Part shown: in pieces, positions 1 through 6,251 of the stretch
Layout of the letters: each line of letters opens with the position of its first letter
Position numbering within the stretch: position 1 is the first letter of the stretch
DNA from: an uncultured Chlamydiae bacterium
GTDB lineage: Bacteria; Chlamydiota; Chlamydiia; Chlamydiales; Rhabdochlamydiaceae
NCBI GenBank assembly: GCA_945957075.1
Contig: CAMFJP010000025.1
Span: 1 to 12,489, forward strand
DNA length: 12,489 bases
Direction of reading: 5' to 3'
Position numbers and translations under genes: made by a program
Notes under the pieces: model-generated
Databases searched by the model: none
What the model saw: the letters and a program-made list of their open reading frames with translations, nothing else
Told to the model about the DNA's origin: nothing

Positions 1-47
1 CTACACTTATGCGATCGTCGGCAGCGTCAGATGTGTATAAGAGACAG
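1..47 (+). other. Illumina Nextera adapter and i5 index (sequencing artefact)
   Basis: Bases 15-47 equal the Nextera read-1 transposase adapter: TCGTCGGCAGCGTC followed by the 19-bp mosaic end AGATGTGTATAAGAGACAG. Bases 1-6 (CTACAC) match the end of the P5 primer. Bases 7-14 (TTATGCGA) sit exactly where the 8-base i5 index belongs and, from memory, equal Nextera XT v2 index S522. The block is therefore untrimmed library sequence at a contig end. It reads through in frame into the following gene and adds a false N-terminus that begins MRSSAASDVYKRQ. Confidence 0.98.
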
Positions 48-431
48 CGCATTGGGTGTTTTCATAAAGCCTGTTTTTTTAGTCCCCCAACAAAAGCGCA
101 TTATGCGGTGAAAGAGTTGACCCTAAAGCGGCTTGAGCCGCTTTTGACTGAAAATTTAGATTATTTGCATGAATATACAGGTGTTATGCCCCTGCGCATC
201 GATGTGGAAAAAATGCGCAAGGAAATCAATCCAAGTCAGCTCCAACAGATTGATTGCATTGTATGCATAGGACTTAGCCACGATGATAGAGGGTTTTTAG
301 GTTGGTATAAAGCACACAATCCACAGGGCATGCTGATTGCAATTGACCTTGCAAGGCCAGCGTACCTTGGCGCCGGAGATTTGCTTCTCCGGGGAGATCT
401 TCAAGAAATTGTGCCTCAGCTTATAGAGTAG
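48..431 (+). CDS. Sirtuin (Sir2)-like protein, 5'-truncated, apparently without zinc ribbon and catalytic His
   Basis: This is the C-terminal 127 residues of a gene cut by the contig end; no real start codon is present. Counting from base 48, a PPTKAHYAVKEL stretch (about 13-24) and LLTENLDYLHEYTG (about 32-45) resemble the Sir2 pattern PNxaHxaLxxL and TQNxDxLHxxAG, with N36 and D38 of the NAD-binding motif kept. CIGLSHDD resembles the GTS motif region, and the LIAIDLARPAYLGAGDLLLRG stretch followed by a leucine-rich end resembles the usual sirtuin C-terminus. In canonical sirtuins the HG catalytic histidine and a four-cysteine zinc module lie between the TQN and GTS motifs. Here only about 25 residues lie between, with LRID where HG is expected and no CxxC pairs. 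I infer a Rossmann-type NAD-binding relative that may lack deacylase activity. Alternative: another nucleotide-binding fold with chance similarity. No terminator is evident before the next gene. Confidence 0.6.
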   Translation, partial: RIGCFHKACFFSPPTKAHYAVKELTLKRLEPLLTENLDYLHEYTGVMPLRIDVEKMRKEINPSQLQQIDCIVCIGLSHDDRGFLGWYKAHNPQGMLIAIDLARPAYLGAGDLLLRGDLQEIVPQLIE

Positions 432-502
432 AGCTCTTTTCACTGACAAATATTTGCTTTTTGCATATTCTCCATCTTAACACTTATATATTTGGTATTA
501 AG

Positions 503-1309
503 ATGCATTTTCTTTGCCGTGCGGTTGTTCTGCTTACTTTTTTTCTTTCTATTTGTGCTTGTGGTGTGGAGGATAGAGCGTTTAATGGGTGGACGCATCT
601 TGAACTTGGTGCTGGCAATTATGGCTCCGATGGGCATACAAAACGCTCTCAAGCGATGACAGTTCTTATGAAAATAGAAAATGTTTCTAATGAGAAAAAT
701 TATATCGATGATCTTGAAGAGGTGGGACATGGAGATTATAAACCCGAAGATCAGTATGGCGTGTTGTTTTGGACGCTCGATGAATTAGTAAGACGTTATG
801 GGGATGTCGGGGTCTTTCATGTGAATGATCTTTATGAAGAGTATGCTGTTTTTGCAACACAAAAACTTATCGAATACGCAAGAAGCAAAGAGTATGACTC
901 AATTGTTATAGAGGCTGTGGCTGGAGACTACCGATTGCTCAATGCAGAGCAAACGCTTTTGCCTTATGGTAGAGCTAAATACTCTACAACCCACTTGAAA
1001 AATCCAGAAGTCTCTTTATATCATGATCGAATGGATGGAAATCTCCTGTCTGCAACAGATCAGTCGCGTGAACAAACGCGCTTGATGTTGCAGAGTCTAG
1101 CTAACCTTTCTGAAACAGGTTTATATCTTTTTATTCTCTATCACAACAATTTTATTCCTTTGGAAGAGAGAACGGAATTTGCAGAGAGGGGTATTTTTTA
1201 TTGTGCAACTGATGAATGGGATCCAGTCCCATATATTTTCCCTGAGGGCCGTGTTATTGATAAAAGCGTTGGTAGAGTTTTTCAGATACTTCCACTTGCC
1301 GGTTTTTAA
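503..1309 (+). CDS. Exported protein of unknown function with a methyltransferase-like motif
   Basis: The product is 268 residues long. I chose ATG 503 because it puts a hydrophobic signal sequence at the N-terminus: MHFLC, then AVVLLTFFLSICAC, with Cys residues that could form a loose lipobox. An in-frame TTG at 461 would add 14 residues. No clear ribosome binding site precedes either start. After the signal, HLELGAGNYG resembles the SAM-binding motif I (E/DxGxG) of class I methyltransferases. DSIVIEAVAGDYRLL and GLYLFILYHNNFIP look like later beta-strands of an alpha/beta fold. No catalytic residue is recognisable, so the methyltransferase link is tentative. The gene stands alone, 71 bp after the sirtuin-like gene and facing the tRNA-Leu on the other strand. 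The coding strand is AT-rich with normal codon use, so the gene looks intact. The export signal plus a SAM-type fold would be unusual, because SAM is cytoplasmic. Confidence 0.6.
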   Translation: MHFLCRAVVLLTFFLSICACGVEDRAFNGWTHLELGAGNYGSDGHTKRSQAMTVLMKIENVSNEKNYIDDLEEVGHGDYKPEDQYGVLFWTLDELVRRYGDVGVFHVNDLYEEYAVFATQKLIEYARSKEYDSIVIEAVAGDYRLLNAEQTLLPYGRAKYSTTHLKNPEVSLYHDRMDGNLLSATDQSREQTRLMLQSLANLSETGLYLFILYHNNFIPLEERTEFAERGIFYCATDEWDPVPYIFPEGRVIDKSVGRVFQILPLAGF

Positions 1310-1439
1310 ACAAGTTCAACAACGCCCGATGTGTCTTGATAGTTTTCTTAAAAAGTACTAACAAATTTAGTGGTAATAAAGAAAAAGGACAAGTTAAACG
1401 AAGCTCGACTTGGCGTTGTTGCGCAATTGCCTAGAAAAA

Positions 1440-1521
<82 letters not shown>

Positions 1522-1534
1522 TCTTAGAGGAGAG

Positions 1535-1564
1535 AGTAGACCTGAATTGAGGTTTTGCTGTCAA
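1535..1564 (-). promoter_or_regulatory. Promoter of tRNA-Leu
   Basis: On the reverse strand TTGACA (1564-1559) is a perfect -35 box. It is followed by an 18-bp spacer and TCTACT (1540-1535), which matches 4 of 6 bases of TATAAT. The -10 box ends 13 bases before the mature tRNA, leaving a leader of about 6 nt, a usual arrangement for tRNA genes. Confidence 0.75.
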
Positions 1565-1626
1565 GAGTATTTGTTTTTCTCTTATTAAATTTTGAAAGAA
1601 ATCAAGGTTTCCTTTATACGCCTTAG

Positions 1627-1676
1627 TTGAACGTTTTTCAGGCCTCTGGAAAAATAGGAGCTTTCACGCTGTTCAA
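1627..1676. repeat. Intergenic hairpin carrying one copy of a dispersed motif
   Basis: TTGAAC (1627-1632) and GTTCAA (1671-1676) form an outer inverted repeat. Inside it, TTTTTCAG (1634-1641) pairs with CTGGAAAAA (1646-1654), with one bulged G. The 3' side, GGAAAAATAGGAGCTTTCAC (1648-1667, continuing GC), is nearly the same as a segment at 4095-4115. The rest of the gap between the tRNA and the next gene (1565-1745) holds nothing else I can name. The gap between 1310 and 1439 holds only a 10-bp inverted repeat, CAACAACGCC at 1317-1326 with GGCGTTGTTG at 1412-1421. Confidence 0.45.
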
Positions 1677-1745
1677 ATATGAATTTATTTTCCTTCTTTG
1701 GTATAAGGCCACAGCAACATAAGGAATTATAAAGGAGATAAAAGT

Positions 1746-2426
1746 ATGCGGTTTTTGACAGCTTTTCTTGCTTTTTTCGGGGTTTTTCTTAATGCAGATA
1801 CAAGAATAGAGTTTCATTCGCAGGCGCATCAAGATGAGTTTGTTTATACCATTTTGTATGGTTTGCAGGGGAAGAAGGGGCCTGGATGTTACTTGGAAAT
1901 TGGAGCGGGTGAGCCTGTCTTTATCAACAACACATATTTTTTTGAAAAAAGTTGTGGATGGCAAGGGGTAAGTGTTGATATTTTAGATTATTTGATGCCC
2001 AGATGGGATGCGTTGCGAAGCAACCCCCTATTAATAGAAGATGCTATACAGCTAGATTATGTTTCTGTTTTGAACCCGTTTCCTCAAGTGATTGACTATC
2101 TTTCTTTAGATGTAGATGGGTATTATGATGCGGTATTGAGACAGGTCATGCAATCGAATAAACTTTTCAAAGTGATTACGATTGAACATGATGCTTATCG
2201 GTACGGAGATGTCTATCGAACTAAAGAAAGAGAGATTTTAAGGGAGCTAGGGTATTACTTGCTTTGTGCAGATGTTTGTCATAATTCGTGCACATTTGAA
2301 GATTGGTGGGTTTGGCCTGGTTTTTTTGAGCATTCTGTCTTTGACAAGCTCACGAGTCTTGATTTAAACGGTAAGGATTGTGGTGAAATTATGCGGAAGA
2401 TTCGTAGTGTTCAAAGATTTTTTTGA
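1746..2426 (+). CDS. FkbM-like SAM-dependent methyltransferase with a signal peptide
   Basis: The product has 226 residues. The start is fixed by AAGGAG at 1732-1737, 8 bases before the ATG. Residues 1-18 (MRFLTAFLAFFGVFLNAD) look like a Sec signal peptide with a possible cut after the Ala at 17. The mature part has FkbM-type landmarks: SQAHQDEF near residue 27, the SAM motif CYLEIGAGEP near 48-57, NNTYFFEK, GVSVDI, then YLSLDVDGYYDAVL and VITIEHDAY. FkbM enzymes usually O-methylate sugars or polyketides, with the pattern SQxGQDxF, xEIGA, SNTxxLE, DxxGxE. The substrate here is unknown. A signal peptide on a SAM-dependent enzyme is odd. Possible explanations are a moonlighting or secreted role, an uncleaved membrane anchor, or methylation outside the cytoplasm using imported SAM. 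The gene is monocistronic, with a large hairpin 25 bp after its stop codon. Confidence 0.8.
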   Translation: MRFLTAFLAFFGVFLNADTRIEFHSQAHQDEFVYTILYGLQGKKGPGCYLEIGAGEPVFINNTYFFEKSCGWQGVSVDILDYLMPRWDALRSNPLLIEDAIQLDYVSVLNPFPQVIDYLSLDVDGYYDAVLRQVMQSNKLFKVITIEHDAYRYGDVYRTKEREILRELGYYLLCADVCHNSCTFEDWWVWPGFFEHSVFDKLTSLDLNGKDCGEIMRKIRSVQRFF

Positions 2427-2451
2427 ATAGTCTAGGGATGTTGTAAGTAAT

Positions 2452-2527
2452 TAGACCCCTTTCGAAACCTGCTTTGTTTGAAAAACCATCAGTTTTTGCA
2501 AACAAAGCAGGTTTCGAAAGGGGTCTA
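2452..2527. repeat. 29-bp perfect inverted repeat (35-bp hairpin)
   Basis: Bases 2452-2480 are the exact reverse complement of 2499-2527. The stem continues inward as AAAAAC (2481-2486) with GTTTTT (2492-2497), leaving one bulged G at 2498 and a 5-base loop (CATCA, 2487-2491). It lies between the methyltransferase gene and nadD. No T-run follows on either strand, so it is not a classical intrinsic terminator, though it could still stop transcription, protect a 3' end or be an RNase III target. A perfect palindrome of this size suggests recent origin, such as a small non-autonomous mobile element or a repeat family. Confidence 0.9.
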
Positions 2528-2529
2528 TT

Positions 2530-2580
2530 GAAAAAATAGGACTTTGAAGTGCGCCCGGGGACTATAAAAAACGCCCAATT
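2530..2580. repeat. Copy of a dispersed intergenic motif upstream of nadD
   Basis: The stretch starts GAAAAAATAGGACTTTGAAG and ends CTATAAAAAACGCCCAATT. It aligns with 4096-4145, where the matching pieces are GAAAATAGGGGCTTTTACGCG and CTAAAAAAACGTACAATTT. The segment includes TATAAA at 2563-2568, 32 bases before the nadD start, which could be a -10 box, but no convincing -35 box lies at the right distance. Confidence 0.4.
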
Positions 2581-2599
2581 GAAGTTATGAAGGAAAAAG

Positions 2600-3127
2600 A
2601 TGGCAAAGGTGGGTTTTTTTGGGGGGTCTTTTGATCCGATTCATGTCGGACATTTGTATCTTGCGATTACTCTTTTGGAAAAACATGGGTTGGATGAGGT
2701 GCTTTTTTGTCCGGCAGCGCTTTCTCCGCATAAAGTGTTGAGCGCACCTATTGCTTCTGGTAAGCAGCGTCTGGAAATGATACGCATTGCCATAGAGGGA
2801 GTCTCTTTTTTTCATGCACTAGATTGGGAAGTTGTAAGAGGGGGCGTTTCTTATACAATAGATACTCTGCGCAAATTGGTTTCTACACGTCCAAAAGATC
2901 AATTTTATTTGCTCCTTGGGGGCGATGCTTTAAAGCAGATAGGAATGTGGAAAGATAGTCTTGAGGTGTGTGCTTTAGCTTCTCCTTTGTCTGAAGAGCG
3001 TTCCGATTTCCGGGTAAGTAGTACAGATGTTCGCATGCGTCTTCGTCAAAATAAATACTGTGGTCATATGGTGCCTCAAAAGGTTCTGGCGTATATTCAA
3101 GAGCATCAATTATATTCTCCGCTATGA
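2600..3127 (+). CDS. nadD: Nicotinate-nucleotide adenylyltransferase
   Basis: NadD joins nicotinate mononucleotide and ATP to form deamido-NAD in the cytoplasm, the step before NAD synthetase. Residues 8-18 form the nucleotidyltransferase signature GGSFDPIHVGH, with the HxGH histidines. CPAALSPHK (about 37-45) and the LLLGGDALKQIGMWK region (about 109-123) fit the NadD substrate-binding core, and SSTDVR (140-145) is the second signature (usually SSTxIR). At 175 residues it is shorter than typical NadD proteins (about 190-215). The missing part lies between the WK of the core and SSTDVR, where the usual xVxxRPG segment is absent. AAGGA at 2590-2594, 5 bases before ATG, supports the start. The stop codon overlaps the rsfS start (ATGA), so the two are translationally coupled. 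The pairing nadD-rsfS is very common in bacteria. Confidence 0.92.
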   Translation: MAKVGFFGGSFDPIHVGHLYLAITLLEKHGLDEVLFCPAALSPHKVLSAPIASGKQRLEMIRIAIEGVSFFHALDWEVVRGGVSYTIDTLRKLVSTRPKDQFYLLLGGDALKQIGMWKDSLEVCALASPLSEERSDFRVSSTDVRMRLRQNKYCGHMVPQKVLAYIQEHQLYSPL

Positions 3128-3492
3128 CAGAAGATGTAAAATATATTTTGCATTTGGTTGCGCAGGCCCTTTTTGATAAACAGGGGATGAATATTTTGGC
3201 TTTGGATGTACGCGGTCTTTCGACGTTAACAGATTATATGATCATAGCCGAGGGGCATGTGGATAAGCATGTTGTAGCTTTAGCCGATCATGTGATCTCT
3301 ACTTTAGAGAAAACGGTGCATTTGTCCCCACTACATGTTGAGGGGGAGGCTGCAGGAGATTGGATTGTTATAGATTATTTGGATGTCATGGTTCATATTT
3401 TTATGCCGGGCTTGCGTGAACAATATGCACTTGAGCAGCTGTGGCCAGAGGCAAAAATTGTTGATGTCCCTATCCATGTTATTTCTAAATAA
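3124..3492 (+). CDS. rsfS: Ribosomal silencing factor RsfS (Iojap/YbeB)
   Basis: RsfS binds protein L14 (uL14) on the 50S subunit and blocks joining with 30S, slowing translation when nutrients are scarce. The 122-residue product has the usual family length and landmarks: an N-terminal helix with LVAQALFDKQG, then DVRGLSTLTDYMIIAEGHVDKHV (family pattern sDyfvIatGxSxxqv, with Gly and Lys/His in place of the common GNS), ending in GDWIVIDYLDVMVHIFMPGL followed by REQYALEQLW (family pattern W.llDygdvvvHif...R.yY.LE.LW). The start overlaps the nadD stop by 4 bases. In Chlamydia the rsfS homologue also lies just upstream of fabF, which supports the phylum assignment. Confidence 0.94.
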   Translation: MTEDVKYILHLVAQALFDKQGMNILALDVRGLSTLTDYMIIAEGHVDKHVVALADHVISTLEKTVHLSPLHVEGEAAGDWIVIDYLDVMVHIFMPGLREQYALEQLWPEAKIVDVPIHVISK

Positions 3493-3537
3493 TAAAGATA
3501 GGTGTATGTAATTTTTTTTCTATCTTTTAGGGGGAGT

Positions 3538-4029
3538 ATGGGGTTGCCTAATGTTCTGCCTTCTGATGATGTGCGCTTGGGGGTTCCCTTGCCTGCTGCG
3601 GAATCTATATACAGTCGGCGAGGAGGTTTTGATTCATCTGCGTTGAGAAGGGAGATAATTGTAATCAGCGCAGATAGTAGCGTAGAAGGGAGGGCTTGGG
3701 AGCGTCTTGATTGGGGGCAACGCTTTGTGTCATGGGTGCATATGGAAAGAGAGGGGTCTTCTTTATGGGGTATGCGCGCTCTTGTCGTTGTGATTCATGT
3801 GCTTGGGCTTGCAACAGTTGTGGGTATGGTTTTGGTTATTGCTTATCACAGAGAAAGCGTGCGGTGGACGGAGCGAGAAAGGATACTAGTTCTTAAGGGG
3901 CAAGTAGAGGAATTAACCCGTATGAATTTAGAGCTGCAAAGAGCGCGTGATGGGCAAGATGCTGAGCTTGCTAGATTAAATCGTTGTTTTGCAGAGTTGC
4001 AGAGCGTGGGTGTTACGCAGTTTTGTTAA
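3538..4029 (+). CDS. One-pass membrane protein with C-terminal coiled coil, function unknown
   Basis: I do not recognise a family. From ATG 3538 (after AGGGGGAG at 3529-3536, an unusually close ribosome binding site) the protein has 163 residues. An in-frame GTG at 3502 would add 12 hydrophobic residues but lacks a clear ribosome binding site. About 78 polar residues come first, then one membrane segment at about 79-105 (ALVVVIHVLGLATVVGMVLV core), then a basic REsVRW-type edge, then a heptad-rich stretch at about 112-156 (VEELTRMNLELQRARDGQDA) likely to form a coiled coil. A membrane anchor plus coiled coil recalls chlamydial Inc-type proteins. However, those usually have a two-lobed hydrophobic region of 40 or more residues, and only one segment is visible here. 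The gene lies 45 bp after rsfS and just before a terminator, so it is probably the last gene of the nadD-rsfS unit. Confidence 0.7.
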   Translation: MGLPNVLPSDDVRLGVPLPAAESIYSRRGGFDSSALRREIIVISADSSVEGRAWERLDWGQRFVSWVHMEREGSSLWGMRALVVVIHVLGLATVVGMVLVIAYHRESVRWTERERILVLKGQVEELTRMNLELQRARDGQDAELARLNRCFAELQSVGVTQFC

Positions 4030-4040
4030 TAACGTGAGTT

Positions 4041-4140
4041 GTGCATTTTTTTAGATCTGTGGGCCCCGTAAAATACGGGGCTTTTGTAACCAATTGAAAA
4101 TAGGGGCTTTTACGCGGCCTACGGATCTAAAAAAACGTAC
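4041..4140. repeat. Long imperfect inverted repeat enclosing a terminator
   Basis: TTTTTTTAGATC (4046-4057) is the exact reverse complement of GATCTAAAAAAA (4124-4135). The stem extends outward by four pairs after one mismatch (4041-4044 with 4137-4140) and inward by about eight pairs including two G-T pairs (4058-4065 with 4116-4123). The 3' half contains a copy of the dispersed motif (4096-4115) also seen at 1648-1669 and 2530-2553. The structure fills most of the gap between the coiled-coil gene and fabF. Confidence 0.75.
4063..4085 (+). terminator. Rho-independent terminator after the nadD-rsfS operon
   Basis: GCCCCGTA (4063-4070), a 3-base AAA loop and TACGGGGC (4074-4081) form a perfect 8-bp stem followed by TTTT (4082-4085). 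It lies 33 bases after the stop codon of the coiled-coil gene and upstream of the separate fabF promoter. It therefore ends the upstream operon. Confidence 0.88.
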
Positions 4141-4203
4141 AATTTAGGTTGCTATGATTTTTTTAAACGTTTTTTCAATAAAATGTTATGGCTTTTCAGC
4201 GCA

Positions 4204-4232
4204 TTGCTTTTTGTCATTCTTTGTGGTAAAAT
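4204..4232 (+). promoter_or_regulatory. Promoter of fabF
   Basis: TTGCTT (4204-4209), a 17-bp spacer and TAAAAT (4227-4232) match a sigma-66/sigma-70-type promoter in four of six (-35) and five of six (-10) positions. The predicted start of transcription near 4239 leaves a leader of about 32 nt containing the AGAGG ribosome binding site at 4257-4261. Confidence 0.7.
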
Positions 4233-4270
4233 GTTCTTCTATAAAAAGTTAATTTTTAGAGGCGATAGGC

Positions 4271-5530
4271 ATGCATAAAAGACGCGTGGTTGTAACGGGG
4301 ATGGGGATTGTTTCTTGCTTTGGAAATGATGTAGAGGAGTTTTATTCTAGGCTGCTTGCAGGAGAGAGTGGAATAGGTCCGATTGAAAGTTTTCCTTGTC
4401 AAGATTACCCAACGCGTTTTGCTGGGGTGGTTTCTCCTTTTGATCCGGAGCCCTATTTAGATAAAAAACAGGCCAGAAGAGTCGATCCCTTTATCCGTTA
4501 TACTGTTGTTGCTGGAAAGAAGGCCTTGGAAATGGGGGGGCTTTTAGGTGACAATCTTGAAGGGATTGACAAGCGAAAGGCTGGGGTCCTTGTGGGGTCT
4601 GGTATGGGGGGAATGAGCGTTTTTTATGATGGGACAGAGACTCTGCTCACGAAAGGATTTAAAAGATTAACGCCATTTTTTGTGCCTCATATTATTACAA
4701 ATATGGGGGGCGCTCTTTTGGGTATAGAGCTTGGTTTTATGGGGCCAAATTATTCGATTTCGACTGCGTGTGCAACTGGCAATTATTGCATTTATTCTGC
4801 AGCAGAGCATATTCGCCGTGGAGAGGCGGATGTGATGTTGTGTGGGGGGGCAGAGGCTCCTATTAATCCGATTGGTCTTTCTGGATTTGTGGCAATTAAG
4901 GCGTTATCAGAGTACAACGAAGATCCCAAAAAAGCCTCTTGTCCATGGGATAAGAAAAGGACAGGGTTTGTGATGGGTGAGGGGGCAGGGGTTCTTCTTT
5001 TGGAAGAGCTTGAGCATGCCAAAAGGCGTGGTGCGCACATTATTGCTGAGTATATGGGGGGCGGCATTTCTTGCGATGCGCACCACATGACAGATCCAAG
5101 AGAAGATGGTCTTGGGGTTTTATTAAGCATGGAGAATGCTTTGCAGGATGGCGGCGTAGAAAAAGAAAAGATTGATTATATTAATGCCCATGCCACTTCA
5201 ACAGTGGTTGGAGATATGAGAGAAATAGCGGCATTAAAACAGTATTTTGGACCGCATTTGCAGAATATAGCGATTAATGCGACAAAGTCTTTGATAGGGC
5301 ACTGTCTGGGGGCTGCTGGTGGCATTGAAGCAATTGTTACAATTCAGGCTATTCGCACAGGAAAGATCCATCCGACAATTAATTTAGTAGATGTCGAAGA
5401 GGGTCTTGAGGGAATGAATCTTGTTAAAGATAAGATGCAGGAGAGAAAAGTGCGGTATGGACTAAGTAATTCTTTTGGTTTTGGCGGGCATAATTCTTCA
5501 TTGCTTTTTGCAGAGTATGACCCTTCTTAA
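4271..5530 (+). CDS. fabF: 3-oxoacyl-ACP synthase II (KAS II)
   Basis: FabF condenses malonyl-ACP with a growing acyl-ACP in the fatty-acid elongation cycle (FAS II) in the cytoplasm. The 419-residue product is full length for the family. It begins with the typical RRVVVTGMGIVSCFGND. The active-site triad is complete: Cys167 in STACATGNY, His307 in NAHATSTVVGD and His344 in KSLIGHCLGAAGG, matching C163/H303/H340 of the E. coli enzyme. The C-terminal GLSNSFGFGGHNSSLLF is also standard. AGAGG 8 bases before ATG and an upstream promoter (4204-4232) fix the start. Its last 14 bases overlap the start of the glycosyltransferase-like gene, suggesting co-transcription. The gene carries several poly-G tracts (7 G at 4534-4540 and at 4844-4850), mostly glycine GGG codons. 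Confidence 0.97.
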   Translation: MHKRRVVVTGMGIVSCFGNDVEEFYSRLLAGESGIGPIESFPCQDYPTRFAGVVSPFDPEPYLDKKQARRVDPFIRYTVVAGKKALEMGGLLGDNLEGIDKRKAGVLVGSGMGGMSVFYDGTETLLTKGFKRLTPFFVPHIITNMGGALLGIELGFMGPNYSISTACATGNYCIYSAAEHIRRGEADVMLCGGAEAPINPIGLSGFVAIKALSEYNEDPKKASCPWDKKRTGFVMGEGAGVLLLEELEHAKRRGAHIIAEYMGGGISCDAHHMTDPREDGLGVLLSMENALQDGGVEKEKIDYINAHATSTVVGDMREIAALKQYFGPHLQNIAINATKSLIGHCLGAAGGIEAIVTIQAIRTGKIHPTINLVDVEEGLEGMNLVKDKMQERKVRYGLSNSFGFGGHNSSLLFAEYDPS

Positions 5531-6251
5531 GGCAGGGCAGAAAATTGAAGTGTTTGTGCGCCATTGCCATTATTCTGAGGTGAGTGCGCATAAAAAACGC
5601 TTTTCTGGGTATTCGACACGTCGGTGTTTTGAAAATTTGATTTCAACCTCTACTCCGGATAAGGTTAGCATTACGTTTTTATTAGACACCTTTTATCCGA
5701 TGCAAGAGCCGCATTTTCTCACGGTGCAGCGCGCGTTTCCCGTGGTGTCGTTTAAAGGAGGTACGGAAACCGCCTCTTTTTTATATCTTTTGGATTATGT
5801 GGCTTCTTTAAATCTTTCCCCAAAAACTATTGTTTACTTTTTGGAAGAGGACTATTTGCATAGGCCGGATTGGGCCCGGATTCTCCAGGAGGGATTTTCT
5901 ATTCCAGGTGTTGATTATGTGACTTTATATGATCATCGCGACAAGTATACAGCCGCTATGTATGCGGATTTAACAGCTAGGCTGTTTTGTACCCCTTCAT
6001 GTCATTGGCGCACGACGCCATCTACAACAAATACCTATGCGATGCGTTTTGGGACGCTTATACGGGATATGCAGACGCATAGAGCTTTTTCTTTAGATTG
6101 TAGAGTATCCAGAGATCATGAGAAGTTTTGCGCCCTTAGGGAAAAGGGGGCGCTCCTTATTTCTTCTGTTCCTGGATTTTCTACGCATGCAGAACCAGCG
6201 TATGCTTCTCCCTGTCATCCTTGGGGTGATTACTTTTTTAATAAGGAATAG
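5517..6251 (+). CDS. Glycosyltransferase-like protein, probable GT-A fold
   Basis: The product is 244 residues from ATG 5517, which overlaps the end of fabF by 14 bases. An in-frame start at 5475 would lie deeper inside fabF and adds a poor N-terminus. After a short strand-turn region (VEVFVRHCHYSEVSAHKKRF type, about 8-28), the strands ITFLLDTFYP and IVYFLEEDYLHRPDW (about 105-118) suggest a GT-A enzyme. The acidic EED at 110-112 would serve as the metal/nucleotide-sugar site. Later landmarks are DYVTLYDHRDKY, SCHWRTTPSTTNTYAM (around H163-W164-R165) and SRDHEKF (about 198-204). These look like strongly conserved blocks of a small glycosyltransferase-type family, but I cannot name the family with certainty and no substrate can be read from the sequence. 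No signal peptide or membrane segment is visible. Its 3' end overlaps a small reverse-strand gene by 22 bp. Confidence 0.6.
   Translation: MTLLKAGQKIEVFVRHCHYSEVSAHKKRFSGYSTRRCFENLISTSTPDKVSITFLLDTFYPMQEPHFLTVQRAFPVVSFKGGTETASFLYLLDYVASLNLSPKTIVYFLEEDYLHRPDWARILQEGFSIPGVDYVTLYDHRDKYTAAMYADLTARLFCTPSCHWRTTPSTTNTYAMRFGTLIRDMQTHRAFSLDCRVSRDHEKFCALREKGALLISSVPGFSTHAEPAYASPCHPWGDYFFNKE

Noticed and set aside
9..47. ATG at 9 as the start of the first gene
   Set aside because: It lies in the sequencing adapter and index, so the first 13 codons are artificial.
1317..1421. 10-bp inverted repeat CAACAACGCC with GGCGTTGTTG
   Set aside because: The arms are 85 bases apart and no larger structure forms, so it is not called as a feature of its own.
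1638..1964. 108-codon reverse frame ending in the 1648 motif
   Set aside because: It overlaps the start of the FkbM-like gene, lacks a ribosome binding site and looks composition-driven. Only its last residues (VKAPIF) are of interest.
2540..2568. Promoter for nadD with -10 TATAAA at 2563
   Set aside because: The -10 is plausible, but the best -35 at proper spacing (GACTTT) is weak and the spacer is GC-rich.
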